A DNA stretch of 64,000 nt from Vreelandella titanicae BH1 (GCF_000336575.1 NZ_AOPO01000002.1:62006-126005); one strand, 5' to 3'; positions 47,581-57,234 are shown, numbered from the stretch's first letter. Notes: generated from the letters alone by a model not told the origin. Program-made: numbers and translations.

Positions 47581-50235
47581 ATGCCAATGAGTCACGACCT
47601 ACACGAATCTCTGCGCGATAATGTGCGTATTCTGGGCGACAGCCTGGGGCGAACCATTGCCGACGATTTGGGCCAAGCATTTGTCGATAAAATTGAAACC
47701 ATTCGCGCCCACGCCAAGCGCGGGCGCCAGGGCGATTCACTGCAGCAGCGTGAATTGATCGAGTACCTGCGTGAGCTTCCCGAGCAGGATCTGCTGCCGG
47801 TCACCCGGGCGTTTAACCAGTTCTTAAACCTCGCGAACATTGCCGAACAGCACTATCGGGCGCGCTTTCGCCGGGTAGAGGACTACAAGCCCGGCTCCCA
47901 GCCGGTGCTCGGGGAACTGCTTGCGCGTGCCGAGCAGGCGGGCAACTCACCGCGTAAACTGGTCGAGACCCTCGCCAATATGCGCGTTGAGCTGGTGCTA
48001 ACCGCGCACCCCACCGAAGTTATCCGCCGCACCTTGATCCAAAAATATGATGCCATCGATGAGTGCTTAACCGCCATTGAGAGTTCCGAGGATTACCCGG
48101 AGCGTGGCACCCGCGCTCAGGGGCGCCTGGAAGAACTGATTAGCCAGGCGTGGCACACCGACGAGATTCGCCACGAGCGGCCCACCCCGGTGGACGAAGC
48201 CAAGTGGGGCTTTGCGGTGATTGAAAATTCGCTGTGGCAGGCGGTACCAGATTTCCATAGAGATTTGGATAACCTGCTGCTGGATACCGCCGGTGAACGC
48301 CTGCCCCTGGACGCCGCGCCGATACGCTACGCCTCCTGGATGGGCGGTGACCGCGACGGTAACCCCAACGTGACCGCCCGAGTGACCCGTGAAGTGTTGC
48401 TGCTTGGCCGCTGGATGGCCGCCGACCTCTATTTGCGCGATCTTGAACAGCTCAAAACCGAACTCTCCATGTGGAAGGCCAATAGCGCGCTCAAAGCCGA
48501 GGCAGGCGATGTAGCAGAGCCTTACCGCGAAGTGTTGAAACGCCTGCTGGCGAAGATGGAATCAACGCGAGATTGGGCCAAGGCCGAGCTGGAGGGGAAT
48601 AACTATGATGGCGGGCCGATTATTGAAACCCGCGATCAGCTCTACTCACCGCTGCTCGCCTGCTACCGCTCGCTGTGTGATGTGGGCCTCGACACCATCG
48701 CCAATGGCGCGTTGCTGGATACGCTGCGTCGGGTAGCGGTGTTTGGCGTTACGCTGACCAAGCTTGACCTACGTCAGGAAGCCAGTCGCCATGCCCAGGT
48801 CATTGAAGAGCTGACCAGCGCCCTTGGCCTGGGTCACTACCAGGAGTGGGACGAAGCCAAACGTCAGGAATTTCTGCTTGAGGAGCTGGCCTCACGTCGA
48901 CCGCTGATTCCGCGCCGCTGGGAGTGCTCCGCCGAGTCCCGCGAAGTGCTGGATACGTTTAAAGTCATCGCCCAAGAGCATTCCGAAGCGCTGGGGACTT
49001 ATATTATCTCCATGGCCGCTGAGCCGTCCGACGTGCTCACCGTGGCACTGCTGATGAAAGAGGTCGGGGGGCAGGTAACGCTACCTATCGCACCGCTGTT
49101 TGAAACCCTTAACGACCTGGATCACGCAGGCGATGTGGTGGATCAGCTGCTGGCGATACCGGGCTACCGTTCGCTGATCGATGACCGTCAGGAGGTCATG
49201 ATCGGCTACTCCGACTCGGCAAAAGATGCCGGCCAGCTGGCCGCTGCCTGGGCGCAGTACCGCGCTCAAGAGTCGCTGGTGAATGTGTGTAACCGGCACG
49301 GCGTCGATTTAACCCTGTTCCACGGCCGTGGCGGCACCGTTGGTCGTGGTGGCGGCCCGGCCCATGCGGCGATACTCTCCCAGCCACCCGGTTCGGTAAA
49401 CGGCAGTCTGCGGGTGACCGAGCAGGGCGAGATGATTCGCTTCAAGTTTGGCCAGCCCGATATTGCCCTGCGCTCCATGGAGATCTATGCCTGTGCAGTG
49501 CTGGAAGCCACGCTGTTGCCACCGCGTGCGCCGGAACCGCATTGGCGTGAAGAGATGGATCAGCTCGCTAAGGTAGCGCATGGTGCCTATGTGGGCGTCG
49601 TGCGTGAAGACCCAGACTTTGTGCCCTATTTCCGCGCGGTCACACCGGAAGGCGCCTTGGGTAGGCTGCCGTTAGGCTCACGCCCCACCAAGCGGCGTCA
49701 GGATGGCGGGGTCGAAACCCTGCGCGCCATTCCATGGATTTTCGCCTGGACACAGATTCGCCTGATGCTGCCGGCGTGGCTGGGCAGCGGCGAAGCTTTT
49801 GCGCGGCGCTTAGAACAGCCCGGTGGACGCGATGTGCTACAGGAGATGCGCAACGAATGGCCCTTCTTCGGCACCTACCTGGACATGCTGGAGATGCTGC
49901 TGGCCAAAGCCGATGTCGCCATTGCCGCTTATTATGAGCACCGCTTGGTCGACGAGCCCTCGCTGAAGGCGCTGGGTAAAAAGTTACGCCAGCGCTTCGC
50001 GTCGTTGGAAGAAGCAGTGCTGGATATTCTTCAGCAAGAGAAGCTATTGGAAAACACGCCGCTGATTCGCCAGGCGATCGATGTTCGCAACCCCTACATC
50101 GATCCGCTGCACGGTTTGCAGGCGGAGTTGCTGCAGCGTAATCGCGACGCCGATGGGGCGATCAGCGCCGATCTTTCCCGGGCGTTGATGGTCACTATGG
50201 CGGGCATAGCGGCAGGTCTGCGCAACACCGGCTAG
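47581..50235 (+). CDS. ppc: Phosphoenolpyruvate carboxylase
   Basis: 884 residues, the usual length. Replenishes oxaloacetate from PEP and bicarbonate. Catalytic histidine in L-T-A-H-P-T-E (near residue 142), lysine in Y-S-D-S-A-K-D-A-G, and the glycine loop F-H-G-R-G-G-T-V-G-R-G-G-G-P (near 580). ATG 47581 follows AAGGAGG; ATG 47587 is an alternative. The C-terminal N-T-G end is the conserved terminus. Confidence 0.97.
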   Translation: MPMSHDLHESLRDNVRILGDSLGRTIADDLGQAFVDKIETIRAHAKRGRQGDSLQQRELIEYLRELPEQDLLPVTRAFNQFLNLANIAEQHYRARFRRVEDYKPGSQPVLGELLARAEQAGNSPRKLVETLANMRVELVLTAHPTEVIRRTLIQKYDAIDECLTAIESSEDYPERGTRAQGRLEELISQAWHTDEIRHERPTPVDEAKWGFAVIENSLWQAVPDFHRDLDNLLLDTAGERLPLDAAPIRYASWMGGDRDGNPNVTARVTREVLLLGRWMAADLYLRDLEQLKTELSMWKANSALKAEAGDVAEPYREVLKRLLAKMESTRDWAKAELEGNNYDGGPIIETRDQLYSPLLACYRSLCDVGLDTIANGALLDTLRRVAVFGVTLTKLDLRQEASRHAQVIEELTSALGLGHYQEWDEAKRQEFLLEELASRRPLIPRRWECSAESREVLDTFKVIAQEHSEALGTYIISMAAEPSDVLTVALLMKEVGGQVTLPIAPLFETLNDLDHAGDVVDQLLAIPGYRSLIDDRQEVMIGYSDSAKDAGQLAAAWAQYRAQESLVNVCNRHGVDLTLFHGRGGTVGRGGGPAHAAILSQPPGSVNGSLRVTEQGEMIRFKFGQPDIALRSMEIYACAVLEATLLPPRAPEPHWREEMDQLAKVAHGAYVGVVREDPDFVPYFRAVTPEGALGRLPLGSRPTKRRQDGGVETLRAIPWIFAWTQIRLMLPAWLGSGEAFARRLEQPGGRDVLQEMRNEWPFFGTYLDMLEMLLAKADVAIAAYYEHRLVDEPSLKALGKKLRQRFASLEEAVLDILQQEKLLENTPLIRQAIDVRNPYIDPLHGLQAELLQRNRDADGAISADLSRALMVTMAGIAAGLRNTG

Positions 50236-50315
50236 GCTGTTTTAACACGATTTTTTACCGTGATTTTTAACCGTAACGTTTTACTACAACGTTCTACTAC
50301 AACAGGGAGGCGTCA

Positions 50316-50861
50316 ATGTCCTCAGATGCTCAAGCGGTACTCGACTTTTGGTTTGAGGAGTTGACGCCTGCTCAGTGGTTTAAAAAAGACACTGAGTTGG
50401 ATCGTACAATCTCGCAGCGGTTTGGCGCACTGCATGCCCAAGCCGCGCGGTGCGAATGTTATGCATGGCGTCAAACGGCGCAAGGGCGGCTTGCGGAGAT
50501 CATTGTGCTGGATCAGTTCTCGCGCAATATCTATCGCGATGATTCCCGCGCTTTTGCCACTGATCCCTTAGCGCTGGCGCTAGCTCAAGAGGCGGTAGCC
50601 GCTGGGGCAGACGCAGAACTAACCAGCGAGCAGCGTGCGTTTTTGTATATGCCCTATATGCATAGCGAATCCGCGGCCATTCATGAGCTGGCGATGCAGC
50701 TGTTTGACCAGCCGGGGTTAGAGAATAACTACGACTTTGAAGTGCGCCACAAGGCGATTATTGATCGTTTTGGGCGCTACCCGCACCGCAACGCACTGTG
50801 GGGGCGGGGCTCTACCGACGAGGAGTTGGCCTTCTTAAAGGAGCCCGGCTCCTCTTTTTAA
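50316..50861 (+). CDS. DUF924 family protein
   Basis: 181 residues, all-helical. Motifs: V-L-D-F-W-F-E near the start, I-I-V-L-D-Q-F-S-R-N-I-Y-R-D near residue 65, R-A-F-L-Y-M-P-Y-M-H-S-E near residue 107, and F-G-R-Y-P-H-R-N-A near residue 148. These define DUF924, a TPR-like fold of unknown function widespread in proteobacteria. ATG 50316 follows AGGGAGG. Probably a single-gene unit. Confidence 0.9.
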   Translation: MSSDAQAVLDFWFEELTPAQWFKKDTELDRTISQRFGALHAQAARCECYAWRQTAQGRLAEIIVLDQFSRNIYRDDSRAFATDPLALALAQEAVAAGADAELTSEQRAFLYMPYMHSESAAIHELAMQLFDQPGLENNYDFEVRHKAIIDRFGRYPHRNALWGRGSTDEELAFLKEPGSSF

Positions 50862-50897
50862 CTGTTTGCTTATCCTCTTATAGCCACATGGCGTTTT

Positions 50898-51977
50898 ATG
50901 TCGTTTCGAAAAACTACCCGTATCAATAAATATATTAGCGAGAGCGGGATGTGCTCTCGCCGTGAAGCCGACCGTTTTGTGGAGCAGGGCAACGTATGGA
51001 TAAACGGTCGCCGTGCGACTACCGGTGATCAAGTGGTGGCGGGTGACTTGGTTAAAGTAAACGGTCAGGAGATCGAGCCTCAGGAAGAAGAGGATCTGGT
51101 ACTGATCGCGCTGAACAAACCGGTGGGCATTGTCAGTACCACTGAGTCCAGCGAAAAGGACAATATCGTTGAGTTTGTGAAGCATGGCGTGCGTATTTTT
51201 CCCATTGGGCGGCTCGATAAAGACTCCCAGGGGCTGATTTTTTTAACCAATAACGGCGATCTGGTTAATAAGATTCTGCGCGCCAATAACAACCACGAAA
51301 AAGAGTACCAGGTGACGGTGAACAAGCCGATCACCGACGAGTTTATCGAGGGCATGCAGAGTGGTGTGCCGATTCTTGGCAAGGTGACTAAGCGCTGCAA
51401 GGTGCAAAAAGAGTCCACCTTTGTGTTCACCATCATTCTAGTGCAGGGGCTCAATCGGCAAATTCGCCGTATGTGCGAATACTTCGGCTATGAAGTTACC
51501 CAGCTTATTCGCACGCGTATTATGAATGTACCCCTCAAAGGCTTGGCCCTGGGCGACTGGCGCGATCTTACTGCCAAAGAGATCGATACCATTATCGCCC
51601 TGACTGAACGCTCAGAGGCGGCACCCGAGAAGAAAAGTAAAGCTAAGCCGGAAAGACCCAACTACAGCTCAGGCGCAGGAAAGGCAAAACCGCCTTCCGC
51701 GAAAGGGCGCCCGGCCAAAGCAGGCGCGAAGGCGGCTGGTGCCAAAGCCGCTGGAGTTAAACCACCCGTCAAGGGTAAAAAAGCCGCCAGCGGAAAAGTC
51801 AGTGGAAAAACAGGTACCGGCCCGAAAGGCAGTGCGCCAGGTAAGCCGCACCCCAAGGGCGGCAAAGCCCCCGGCAAGCCCGGTGTTAAAAGCAAGCCTG
51901 GTGCTAAAGGTAAGCCCGTTGGTAAAGGCCGCGGTAAGCCAGCGGCGGTCGGAAAGCCTTCCCAGCGGCGCAAGTAA
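50898..51977 (+). CDS. rluF: 23S rRNA pseudouridine synthase RluF with long basic tail
   Basis: 359 residues. S4 domain ([18 protein letters not shown], residues 7-60), then the pseudouridine synthase domain with [13 protein letters not shown] (catalytic aspartate near residue 106) and [13 protein letters not shown]. RluF modifies U2604 of 23S rRNA. Residues from about 245 to the end form a low-complexity Lys/Ala/Pro/Gly tail of irregular K-P-G and A-K-A units, much longer than the E. coli tail and probably an RNA-binding arm. Confidence 0.9.
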   Translation: MSFRKTTRINKYISESGMCSRREADRFVEQGNVWINGRRATTGDQVVAGDLVKVNGQEIEPQEEEDLVLIALNKPVGIVSTTESSEKDNIVEFVKHGVRIFPIGRLDKDSQGLIFLTNNGDLVNKILRANNNHEKEYQVTVNKPITDEFIEGMQSGVPILGKVTKRCKVQKESTFVFTIILVQGLNRQIRRMCEYFGYEVTQLIRTRIMNVPLKGLALGDWRDLTAKEIDTIIALTERSEAAPEKKSKAKPERPNYSSGAGKAKPPSAKGRPAKAGAKAAGAKAAGVKPPVKGKKAASGKVSGKTGTGPKGSAPGKPHPKGGKAPGKPGVKSKPGAKGKPVGKGRGKPAAVGKPSQRRK

Positions 51978-52003
51978 CTCCCCATCATTCAAGAGTCTTC
52001 ACT

Positions 52004-52279
52004 GTGATCCCAATCGTCGCCTTTTACGCTGTAGTGAGCGTTATCGCTTATATCACTTACGCTATCGACAAAAAGGCGGCTATTAAAAACCGCCGTCGGG
52101 TGAGTGAAAAGTCGCTACATCTGCTTGGGGTAGTGGGTGGCTGGCCGGGTGCGCTACTGGCCCAACAGCAACTGAGGCATAAAACCCAGAAAACCGCCTT
52201 TCAAGTGACGTTCTGGCTGACGGTTGTCGTAAATCTGGCCTGTCTAGGGTGGCTAACGGTTTCATTGAGTCTCATTTAG
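52004..52279 (+). CDS. DUF1294 family small membrane protein
   Basis: 91 residues from GTG 52004. Two hydrophobic helices (about 2-20 and 70-90) flank a conserved R-V-S-E-K-S-L-H-L-L-G-V-V-G-G-W-P-G-A-L-L-A-Q-like block followed by H-K-T-Q-K-T-A-F. This is DUF1294, often found near cold-shock proteins. Function unknown. Converges on trpG. Confidence 0.85.
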   Translation: MIPIVAFYAVVSVIAYITYAIDKKAAIKNRRRVSEKSLHLLGVVGGWPGALLAQQQLRHKTQKTAFQVTFWLTVVVNLACLGWLTVSLSLI

Positions 52280-52309
52280 CCACCCGTTTAGCCACCCTAT
52301 ACTTGGTGC

Positions 52310-52990
52310 CTACGCTCTGGCGTGATTGCCGTGCGCGAAAAGAAAATTAGCGATCAGCTCTTTGCCGCCTTCGGTGGCAAACGATTCTGGGTGAAACTGG
52401 ATGCCGTGAATCGGGTACTCCCGATGTTTAACCCCCATCAGTTCGAATTCACCCAGTGCCAGCCAACGGCTGCGCTGCTCAAAGCTATCGGCTGCAAGTG
52501 CGCCTACGGTGGCGGTCACTTCCAGGCACTCGGGCAGGGTGATCGCATCGGCAATTAGCGAGTGGTAGCGCATCACTTCAAGCTGGTCGGGCACGCCGTT
52601 AAACACCGATGCGTTATTGTGGTTGATCGGGCTGATCTTGCCATGCATCGGTAGCGGCGCCTTCACTACCTTGCCGCCAAATACGTGCACAATGCCTTGC
52701 ATACCCAGGCATACTCCCAGCAGCGGGGTGGTCTTACCCAGTTTCTCGATCACTTCAGCGCATACACCAAAGTAGCGCGGGTCATCCGGCGAGCCGGGGC
52801 CGGGGGAGATGATAATACGCTCCGGGGCCATGGCTTCGATGGCGCCGTAATCGATCTGATTGTTGCGCTTAACGATAATCTCAAAATTGGCCAGCCCGCC
52901 GCGATTCTTCTCTGTGGTTAGAATCTCACCAATAAACTGGTAGAGGTTATAGGTGAAGGAGTCGTAATTATCGATGATAAGTACCTTCAT
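52310..52990 (-). CDS. trpG: Anthranilate synthase glutamine amidotransferase component
   Basis: 226 residues of the class I glutamine amidotransferase fold. The oxyanion block S-P-G-P-G-S-P, nucleophile C in G-V-C-L-G-M-Q and His/Glu in H-P-E-S are all present. Supplies ammonia to TrpE. Overlaps the end of trpE by 4 bases. Slightly longer than E. coli-type TrpG domains because of an insert near residue 25 (E-K-N-R-G-G). Confidence 0.93.
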   Translation of the reverse strand: MKVLIIDNYDSFTYNLYQFIGEILTTEKNRGGLANFEIIVKRNNQIDYGAIEAMAPERIIISPGPGSPDDPRYFGVCAEVIEKLGKTTPLLGVCLGMQGIVHVFGGKVVKAPLPMHGKISPINHNNASVFNGVPDQLEVMRYHSLIADAITLPECLEVTATVGALAADSFEQRSRWLALGEFELMGVKHREYPIHGIQFHPESFATEGGKELIANFLFAHGNHARA

Positions 52991-54408
52991 GCTGGGCTCT
53001 CCATGTCCGTCTCCATAAAGGGGGTAAGGGCTTTGCGAGTACCGGCAAACTTGCGGCGGATCTCCTCATACTCATCGGCGGCATTGCTATCAAACACATT
53101 GCCACCGCAGGTTTGCACGTAGGCACGCTCACCATTCACAAACACGGTACGAATCGGAATCGCAAAGGTACAGTCCCCGTTGAACGAGAACTGGCCCACT
53201 GCGCCTCCGTAGGGGCCGCGCCCGTCGGTTTCCAGATCGTCGATGATTTTCATCGCCTCGATTTTGGGTGCGCCGGTGAGGGTGCCCGCGGGGAAGTTGC
53301 TGGCCAGCGCGGTAAACATATCTTCGCCTTCGGCGATGATGCCGACGATCTCGCTGGAGATATGCTGCACGTGGCTAAAGCGTTTGATATCCATCAAACT
53401 GCGCACTTTCACCGTGCCAAACTGCGCTACCCGGCCAATATCGTTGCGGTGTAGATCCACGATCATATTGTGCTCGGCGATCTCTTTGGGATCGTTAAGC
53501 AGCGCGCGGGCGAGCTGGGTATCTTCTTGGGGCGTCTGACCCCGGGTGGTGGTACCCGCCAGCGGAAAGGTCTCCATCTCGCCCTGGCGCAGCCGAAATA
53601 AAAGCTCTGGGCTTGCGCCAATTAGCTTTTGTTCGCCAAATTTGACGTAGTACATTTGCGGCGACGGGTTGATGGTGCGTAGCTGGTCATACAGCGCCAG
53701 GGCGTCGCCTTTAATACTGAAGCGTTTTTTAAAGCCAACTTCGCACTGGAACACTTTGCCGTCGATAATATCCTGTTTCACCTTGGCCACCGCCTCGGCG
53801 TGTTCTGCCTGGCTCATGGTGTCGCCTAAGGCGGTGATTTTCAGCGGGCCTGCCGGCTCATCGTCTGCATCAATTAACGTCTGTAGAAATTCGTAGCGGC
53901 TGTTGTCGTAATAGAAGTAGGTGACTTCTCCGGTCATCTTGTCGAGGATCAGGCCATCTTTGTAAAGCCCGAAACGGAAGGTGTCGAAATCATCGTTGGC
54001 TTTTAACGTAAGCGATGGCTCGAAATACTGCATGGCATCGTAACCAAGGTAACCGCTTAACCCCCCGGCGTACTTGCGGGAAATAATATTCTGCGGGATC
54101 AGACTGCGCAGCAGCTCATAGGGGTTATCGCTGGGGTAGTGATTGGCGTTGCCTTTGCGGTCTTCGATCGTCAGCGTGTTGCCGTTGGCGTAAAGCGTGT
54201 ACTCGGGATCAAAGCCAATGATCGAGTGGCGCGCCATATGGCTATCTTCGCCCAATGACTCCAGCATGTAGCAGGTATCAAACCGGCGCTCGATTTTCTG
54301 AAACAGGGCAAAGAAGTCGCAGTCCGCCGCCAAGGTCACATAGTGAGGTTTGCGCGGCAGCGTAAAAGGCTGCGGGCCTGGTGAGGCCTGTGTATTTGCA
54401 GTGGTCAT
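52987..54408 (-). CDS. trpE: Anthranilate synthase component I
   Basis: 473 residues of the chorismate-binding family. P-L-A-G-T (alanine rather than the lysine of aminodeoxychorismate synthase PabB) supports anthranilate synthase. Also D-L-H-R-N-D-I-G-R-V, P-A-G-T-L-T-G-A-P-K and G-P-Y-G-G-A-V-G. First step of tryptophan synthesis. Sits between trpR and trpG with 4-base overlaps on both sides, so repressor and enzyme are translated together. Confidence 0.92.
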   Translation of the reverse strand: MTTANTQASPGPQPFTLPRKPHYVTLAADCDFFALFQKIERRFDTCYMLESLGEDSHMARHSIIGFDPEYTLYANGNTLTIEDRKGNANHYPSDNPYELLRSLIPQNIISRKYAGGLSGYLGYDAMQYFEPSLTLKANDDFDTFRFGLYKDGLILDKMTGEVTYFYYDNSRYEFLQTLIDADDEPAGPLKITALGDTMSQAEHAEAVAKVKQDIIDGKVFQCEVGFKKRFSIKGDALALYDQLRTINPSPQMYYVKFGEQKLIGASPELLFRLRQGEMETFPLAGTTTRGQTPQEDTQLARALLNDPKEIAEHNMIVDLHRNDIGRVAQFGTVKVRSLMDIKRFSHVQHISSEIVGIIAEGEDMFTALASNFPAGTLTGAPKIEAMKIIDDLETDGRGPYGGAVGQFSFNGDCTFAIPIRTVFVNGERAYVQTCGGNVFDSNAADEYEEIRRKFAGTRKALTPFMETDMESPA

Positions 54409-54683
54409 GATGCATCATTCCGTGAAGAAGGGCTTGAAGAGGGTAACGTGGTAAGCGCGCGGGAGCCCCGTGAAACCGTAGCGATGCCCACACCCAGGGT
54501 TTCGGCAATTTTGCGGTGGGGCACGCCTTCACGCAGCAGCTTAAAAATTTGTAGGCGTTTACTGATTTCTTGGTACTCTGCAGGCGTTAGCAGGCTCGCC
54601 AGCGCTCGATCCATTGCTTCAGGTGAATCAATGGAGAGTAGGTGGTCGATTAGCTCAGCCTGATAGTGACCGTTTGAAGGCAT
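54405..54683 (-). CDS. trpR: Trp operon repressor TrpR
   Basis: 92 residues, slightly shorter than E. coli TrpR. Helix-turn-helix region L-L-R-E-G-V-P-H-R-K-I-A-E-T-L-G-V-G-I-A-T-V-S-R-G-S is well conserved (near residues 48-75), preceded by L-T-P-A-E-Y-Q-E-I. Binds L-tryptophan and represses trp genes. First gene of trpR-trpE-trpG; a matching operator lies 26 bases upstream, so the operon is very likely autoregulated. Confidence 0.93.
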   Translation of the reverse strand: MPSNGHYQAELIDHLLSIDSPEAMDRALASLLTPAEYQEISKRLQIFKLLREGVPHRKIAETLGVGIATVSRGSRALTTLPSSSPSSRNDAS

Positions 54684-54708
54684 AGTTCGCTACCGAGTAA
54701 TTAGTGAT

Positions 54709-54726
54709 GTACTAACGTACTAGTAC
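54709..54726. promoter_or_regulatory. trpO: TrpR operator before trpR
   Basis: GTACTAACGTACTAGTAC agrees with the symmetric trp operator GTACTAGTTAACTAGTAC at 14 of 18 positions; all four mismatches are in the centre-left quarter. It lies 26 bp before the trpR start and 55 bp before the divergent Kef gene, so it may overlap promoters of both. Confidence 0.85.
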
Positions 54727-54780
54727 GCTACCTGATTGCTCTGGGAAGTCAAGTAGCGCCTGTCAATTTAAGGAGCCCCG

Positions 54781-56676
54781 ATGACCAGTTATTTCATTCA
54801 AGCCTTTATTTATCTTGTTGCCGCGGTGATCGCCGTACCTCTTGCCAAGCGTTTTGGCCTGGGGTCGGTACTGGGTTACTTGGTCGCCGGGGTAGTGATT
54901 GGGCCAATCCTGGGGCTGGTGGGGCAGGAGACCACCACCATTCAGCACTTTGCCGAGTTTGGCGTGGTGATGATGCTTTTTTTGGTGGGCATGGAGCTTG
55001 ACCCCAAAGGGCTGTGGGCAATGCGGGTTCGGCTGATCGGTCTGGGTGGGCTTCAGGTCGTGCTAACCGCTGCAGCTGGCACCGCTATTGCCTGGTGGCT
55101 GGGACTGGTGTGGCAAACCTCCCTGGCGGTGGGACTGATTTTCGCGCTCTCTTCCACGGCGATTGTGCTGCAAACACTGAATGAAAAGGGGCTCGCCAAA
55201 ACGGAGGGCGGGCGCAGCGCTTTCTCGGTGCTGTTGTTTCAGGATATTGCGGTGATCCCCATGCTGGCACTGATCCCGCTTCTGGCGCTGCCTGAGTTGA
55301 TGGGGGCGGGCGGTGATGATGGCCACGCCAGCTTAAGCCTGGTAGCCCACTTGCCCGGCTGGGCGCACGCTTTAGTGGTCGTGGCAGCTATCGCAAGCGT
55401 TATTGCCGCTGGCTACTATTTGATGCCGCTGCTGTTTCGCTATGTGATTGGCTCTGGCCTGCGTGAAGTATTTACCGCTACTGCGCTGATGCTGGTGATT
55501 GGCATCGCCGCCCTGATGAGTGTGGTCAATTTATCCCCCGCCCTGGGTGCCTTCCTAGCGGGGGTGGTGCTCGCCAACAGTGAATTTAAACACGAGCTGG
55601 AAGCCAATATTGAGCCCTTCAAAGGGCTACTACTGGGGCTGTTCTTTATTACCGTAGGAGCGGGCATCAACTTCTCGGTGTTAGCGGCGGAGTGGGGCGC
55701 GGTGCTATCGCTAGGTTTGGCGGTTATCGTTGTTAAAGGTCTGATTCTGCTGGGCTTGGCGCTGCTATTTCGGGTACATGGTAGCAACGGTTGGCTATTC
55801 ACTTTAAGCCTTGCCCAAGCCGGTGAGTTTGGCTTTGTGCTGCTGACCTATAGCGTTCAAAACAACGTGATTCCTACTGATATCTCCCAGATTCTCTCAC
55901 TGGTGGTGGCGCTATCGATGTTCTTAACGCCGTTGCTATTTATTGCCTATGACCGGCTGGTGCTACCGCGCTACCTTATCGCTAAAAACGATGATCGCGA
56001 AGCCGATGCTATTAAGGAGCAGGCACCGGTTATCGTTGCGGGAGTAGGCCGGTTTGGACAAATTATCTGCCGCTTGCTGCGCGCCAATAATATTCCCATT
56101 GTCGCCTTGGATCTCGAGATCGAGCAGATCGAGAACCTGCGCAAAATTAACATCAAAAGCTACTTTGGTGACGCCAGCCGCTCCGACTTGCTTGAGACCG
56201 CAGGGATTGAGCACGCTAGGTTACTAGTTATCGCGTTAGACGATCGTGAGCGTGCCGTACAGATGGTTAAGCATGTGAAGCATGCCTACCCACAGGTGTG
56301 GGTGCTGGCCCGTGCATTCGACCGTGGGCATGGCTATCAGCTACGTGACGCAGGGGCCGACGACGTTATCAGTGAAACCTATCATTCAGCGCTGGAACTG
56401 GGCGGACACGCACTGACTGCCATGGGCGTGCACCCCATGCGAGCTAAGCAGATGACCTGGGCCTTTGTACAGAACGAAGATGCCCATGAGGATGAATTGT
56501 TTGAGGCCTGGAAAGAGATCGAAGAGGGCATCAGCTTCAGCCCCCGCTACGGTGAGCTATTTATGAAGCTGGAAGAGTCGTTGAACAGCGCAATGAAGCA
56601 GGATTGGCCAGAGCCGCAACGGCAGGATGTGCCTATTTGGACACCGCCTGAAGTTGATCAGGAGCACAAGGCATAG
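54781..56676 (+). CDS. Kef-type monovalent cation:proton antiporter (CPA2)
   Basis: 631 residues. About 12-13 membrane helices (residues 1-385), then a Rossmann TrkA-N domain with G-V-G-R-F-G-Q near residue 421 and G-D-A-S-R-S-D-L-L-E-T-A-G-I-E, and a short C-terminal tail. Similar in layout to KefB/KefC, which export K+ under control of glutathione adducts; the glutathione site cannot be judged here and no KefF/KefG-like ancillary gene is adjacent. ATG 54781 follows AAGGAG. Divergent from trpR. Confidence 0.9.
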   Translation: MTSYFIQAFIYLVAAVIAVPLAKRFGLGSVLGYLVAGVVIGPILGLVGQETTTIQHFAEFGVVMMLFLVGMELDPKGLWAMRVRLIGLGGLQVVLTAAAGTAIAWWLGLVWQTSLAVGLIFALSSTAIVLQTLNEKGLAKTEGGRSAFSVLLFQDIAVIPMLALIPLLALPELMGAGGDDGHASLSLVAHLPGWAHALVVVAAIASVIAAGYYLMPLLFRYVIGSGLREVFTATALMLVIGIAALMSVVNLSPALGAFLAGVVLANSEFKHELEANIEPFKGLLLGLFFITVGAGINFSVLAAEWGAVLSLGLAVIVVKGLILLGLALLFRVHGSNGWLFTLSLAQAGEFGFVLLTYSVQNNVIPTDISQILSLVVALSMFLTPLLFIAYDRLVLPRYLIAKNDDREADAIKEQAPVIVAGVGRFGQIICRLLRANNIPIVALDLEIEQIENLRKINIKSYFGDASRSDLLETAGIEHARLLVIALDDRERAVQMVKHVKHAYPQVWVLARAFDRGHGYQLRDAGADDVISETYHSALELGGHALTAMGVHPMRAKQMTWAFVQNEDAHEDELFEAWKEIEEGISFSPRYGELFMKLEESLNSAMKQDWPEPQRQDVPIWTPPEVDQEHKA

Positions 56677-56720
56677 AAAAATGGCGGTTTGCTGTGGTGC
56701 GCTGATTTATTAGGTGGAGA

Positions 56721-56895
56721 TCACCCTTCAACTGAGTAGCGATGGGCGTGGTCACCGTGCTGGCTGCCGATGAGGCGCCCGGCGGCGTCGTAGCTGTAGG
56801 CGACGACCTTGGAGGCCTGATTGCCTTGCAGGCTGTGGAAGCTCATCCGGCTCAGGGCGTCTTATTGATAGCTCTGTTGGTGGGTGTTGTATTTA
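56721..56895 (-). pseudogene. Rhs-core fragment closing the island
   Basis: On the minus strand the sequence reads as about 50 codons of YD-repeat (M-S-F-H-S-L-Q-G, A-Y-S-Y-D-A-A-G-R-L, G-D-H-A-H-R-Y-S-V) closely matching the intact rhs gene at 60826-60985. It carries an internal TAA before D-A-L-S-R and a TGA at 56721-56723. It is an orphan piece of an older rhs copy with no start or tip. The plus-strand open frame over it is a shadow. Confidence 0.8.
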
Positions 56896-56925
56896 TTCAC
56901 CCAATGTGGCGTTTTAGAGAATGGT

Positions 56926-57234
56926 TCAATTTTTCTTAGCAGGCTGGACTGTGACATCTACCGTCCAGAGGACATAACCTTCCACGCCATTGGGAAGTTG
57001 AACCTTGTAGTACATAAAGTCTTTTGAATATTCAGCATGGAATATTCGCGCGACTTCTCCCTTGCTCATTACGCCAATGACCTGTGCGCTGGGAAGGCCG
57101 CTAGCTGGGAAATCCTCATAAACCGCTGTGGGTGCTTCAGCTATCAAAATAAATTTTGACGTGCTACTAAAAAAATTCATAGCGTATAAAGCCGCCAACC
57201 CCCCAACAATAACATACAGAATTATTTTGCCCAT
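56926..57234 (-). CDS. Small membrane protein with SH3-like domain, candidate immunity protein
   Basis: 102 residues from ATG 57234 (a longer form from 57261 is possible). One N-terminal membrane helix (I-I-L-Y-V-I-V-G-G-L-A-A-L-Y-A-M, about residues 4-20), then a beta-rich domain resembling bacterial SH3 (V-I-G-V-M-S-K-G-E-V-A-R-I-F near the middle and N-G-V-E-G-Y-V-L-W at the end). Follows the small cysteine/histidine toxin candidate and precedes an rhs scrap, the position of an immunity gene. No family was recognised with certainty. Confidence 0.55.
   Translation of the reverse strand: MGKIILYVIVGGLAALYAMNFFSSTSKFILIAEAPTAVYEDFPASGLPSAQVIGVMSKGEVARIFHAEYSKDFMYYKVQLPNGVEGYVLWTVDVTVQPAKKN

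Noticed and set aside
51660..51992. Tandem repeat array in the rluF tail
   Set aside because: Units are irregular in length and sequence and in one coding frame; it is low-complexity protein, not a true DNA tandem repeat or CRISPR.
56742..56939. 65-residue plus-strand frame at the island edge
   Set aside because: It is the antisense of an rhs-core scrap that matches the intact rhs on the minus strand.
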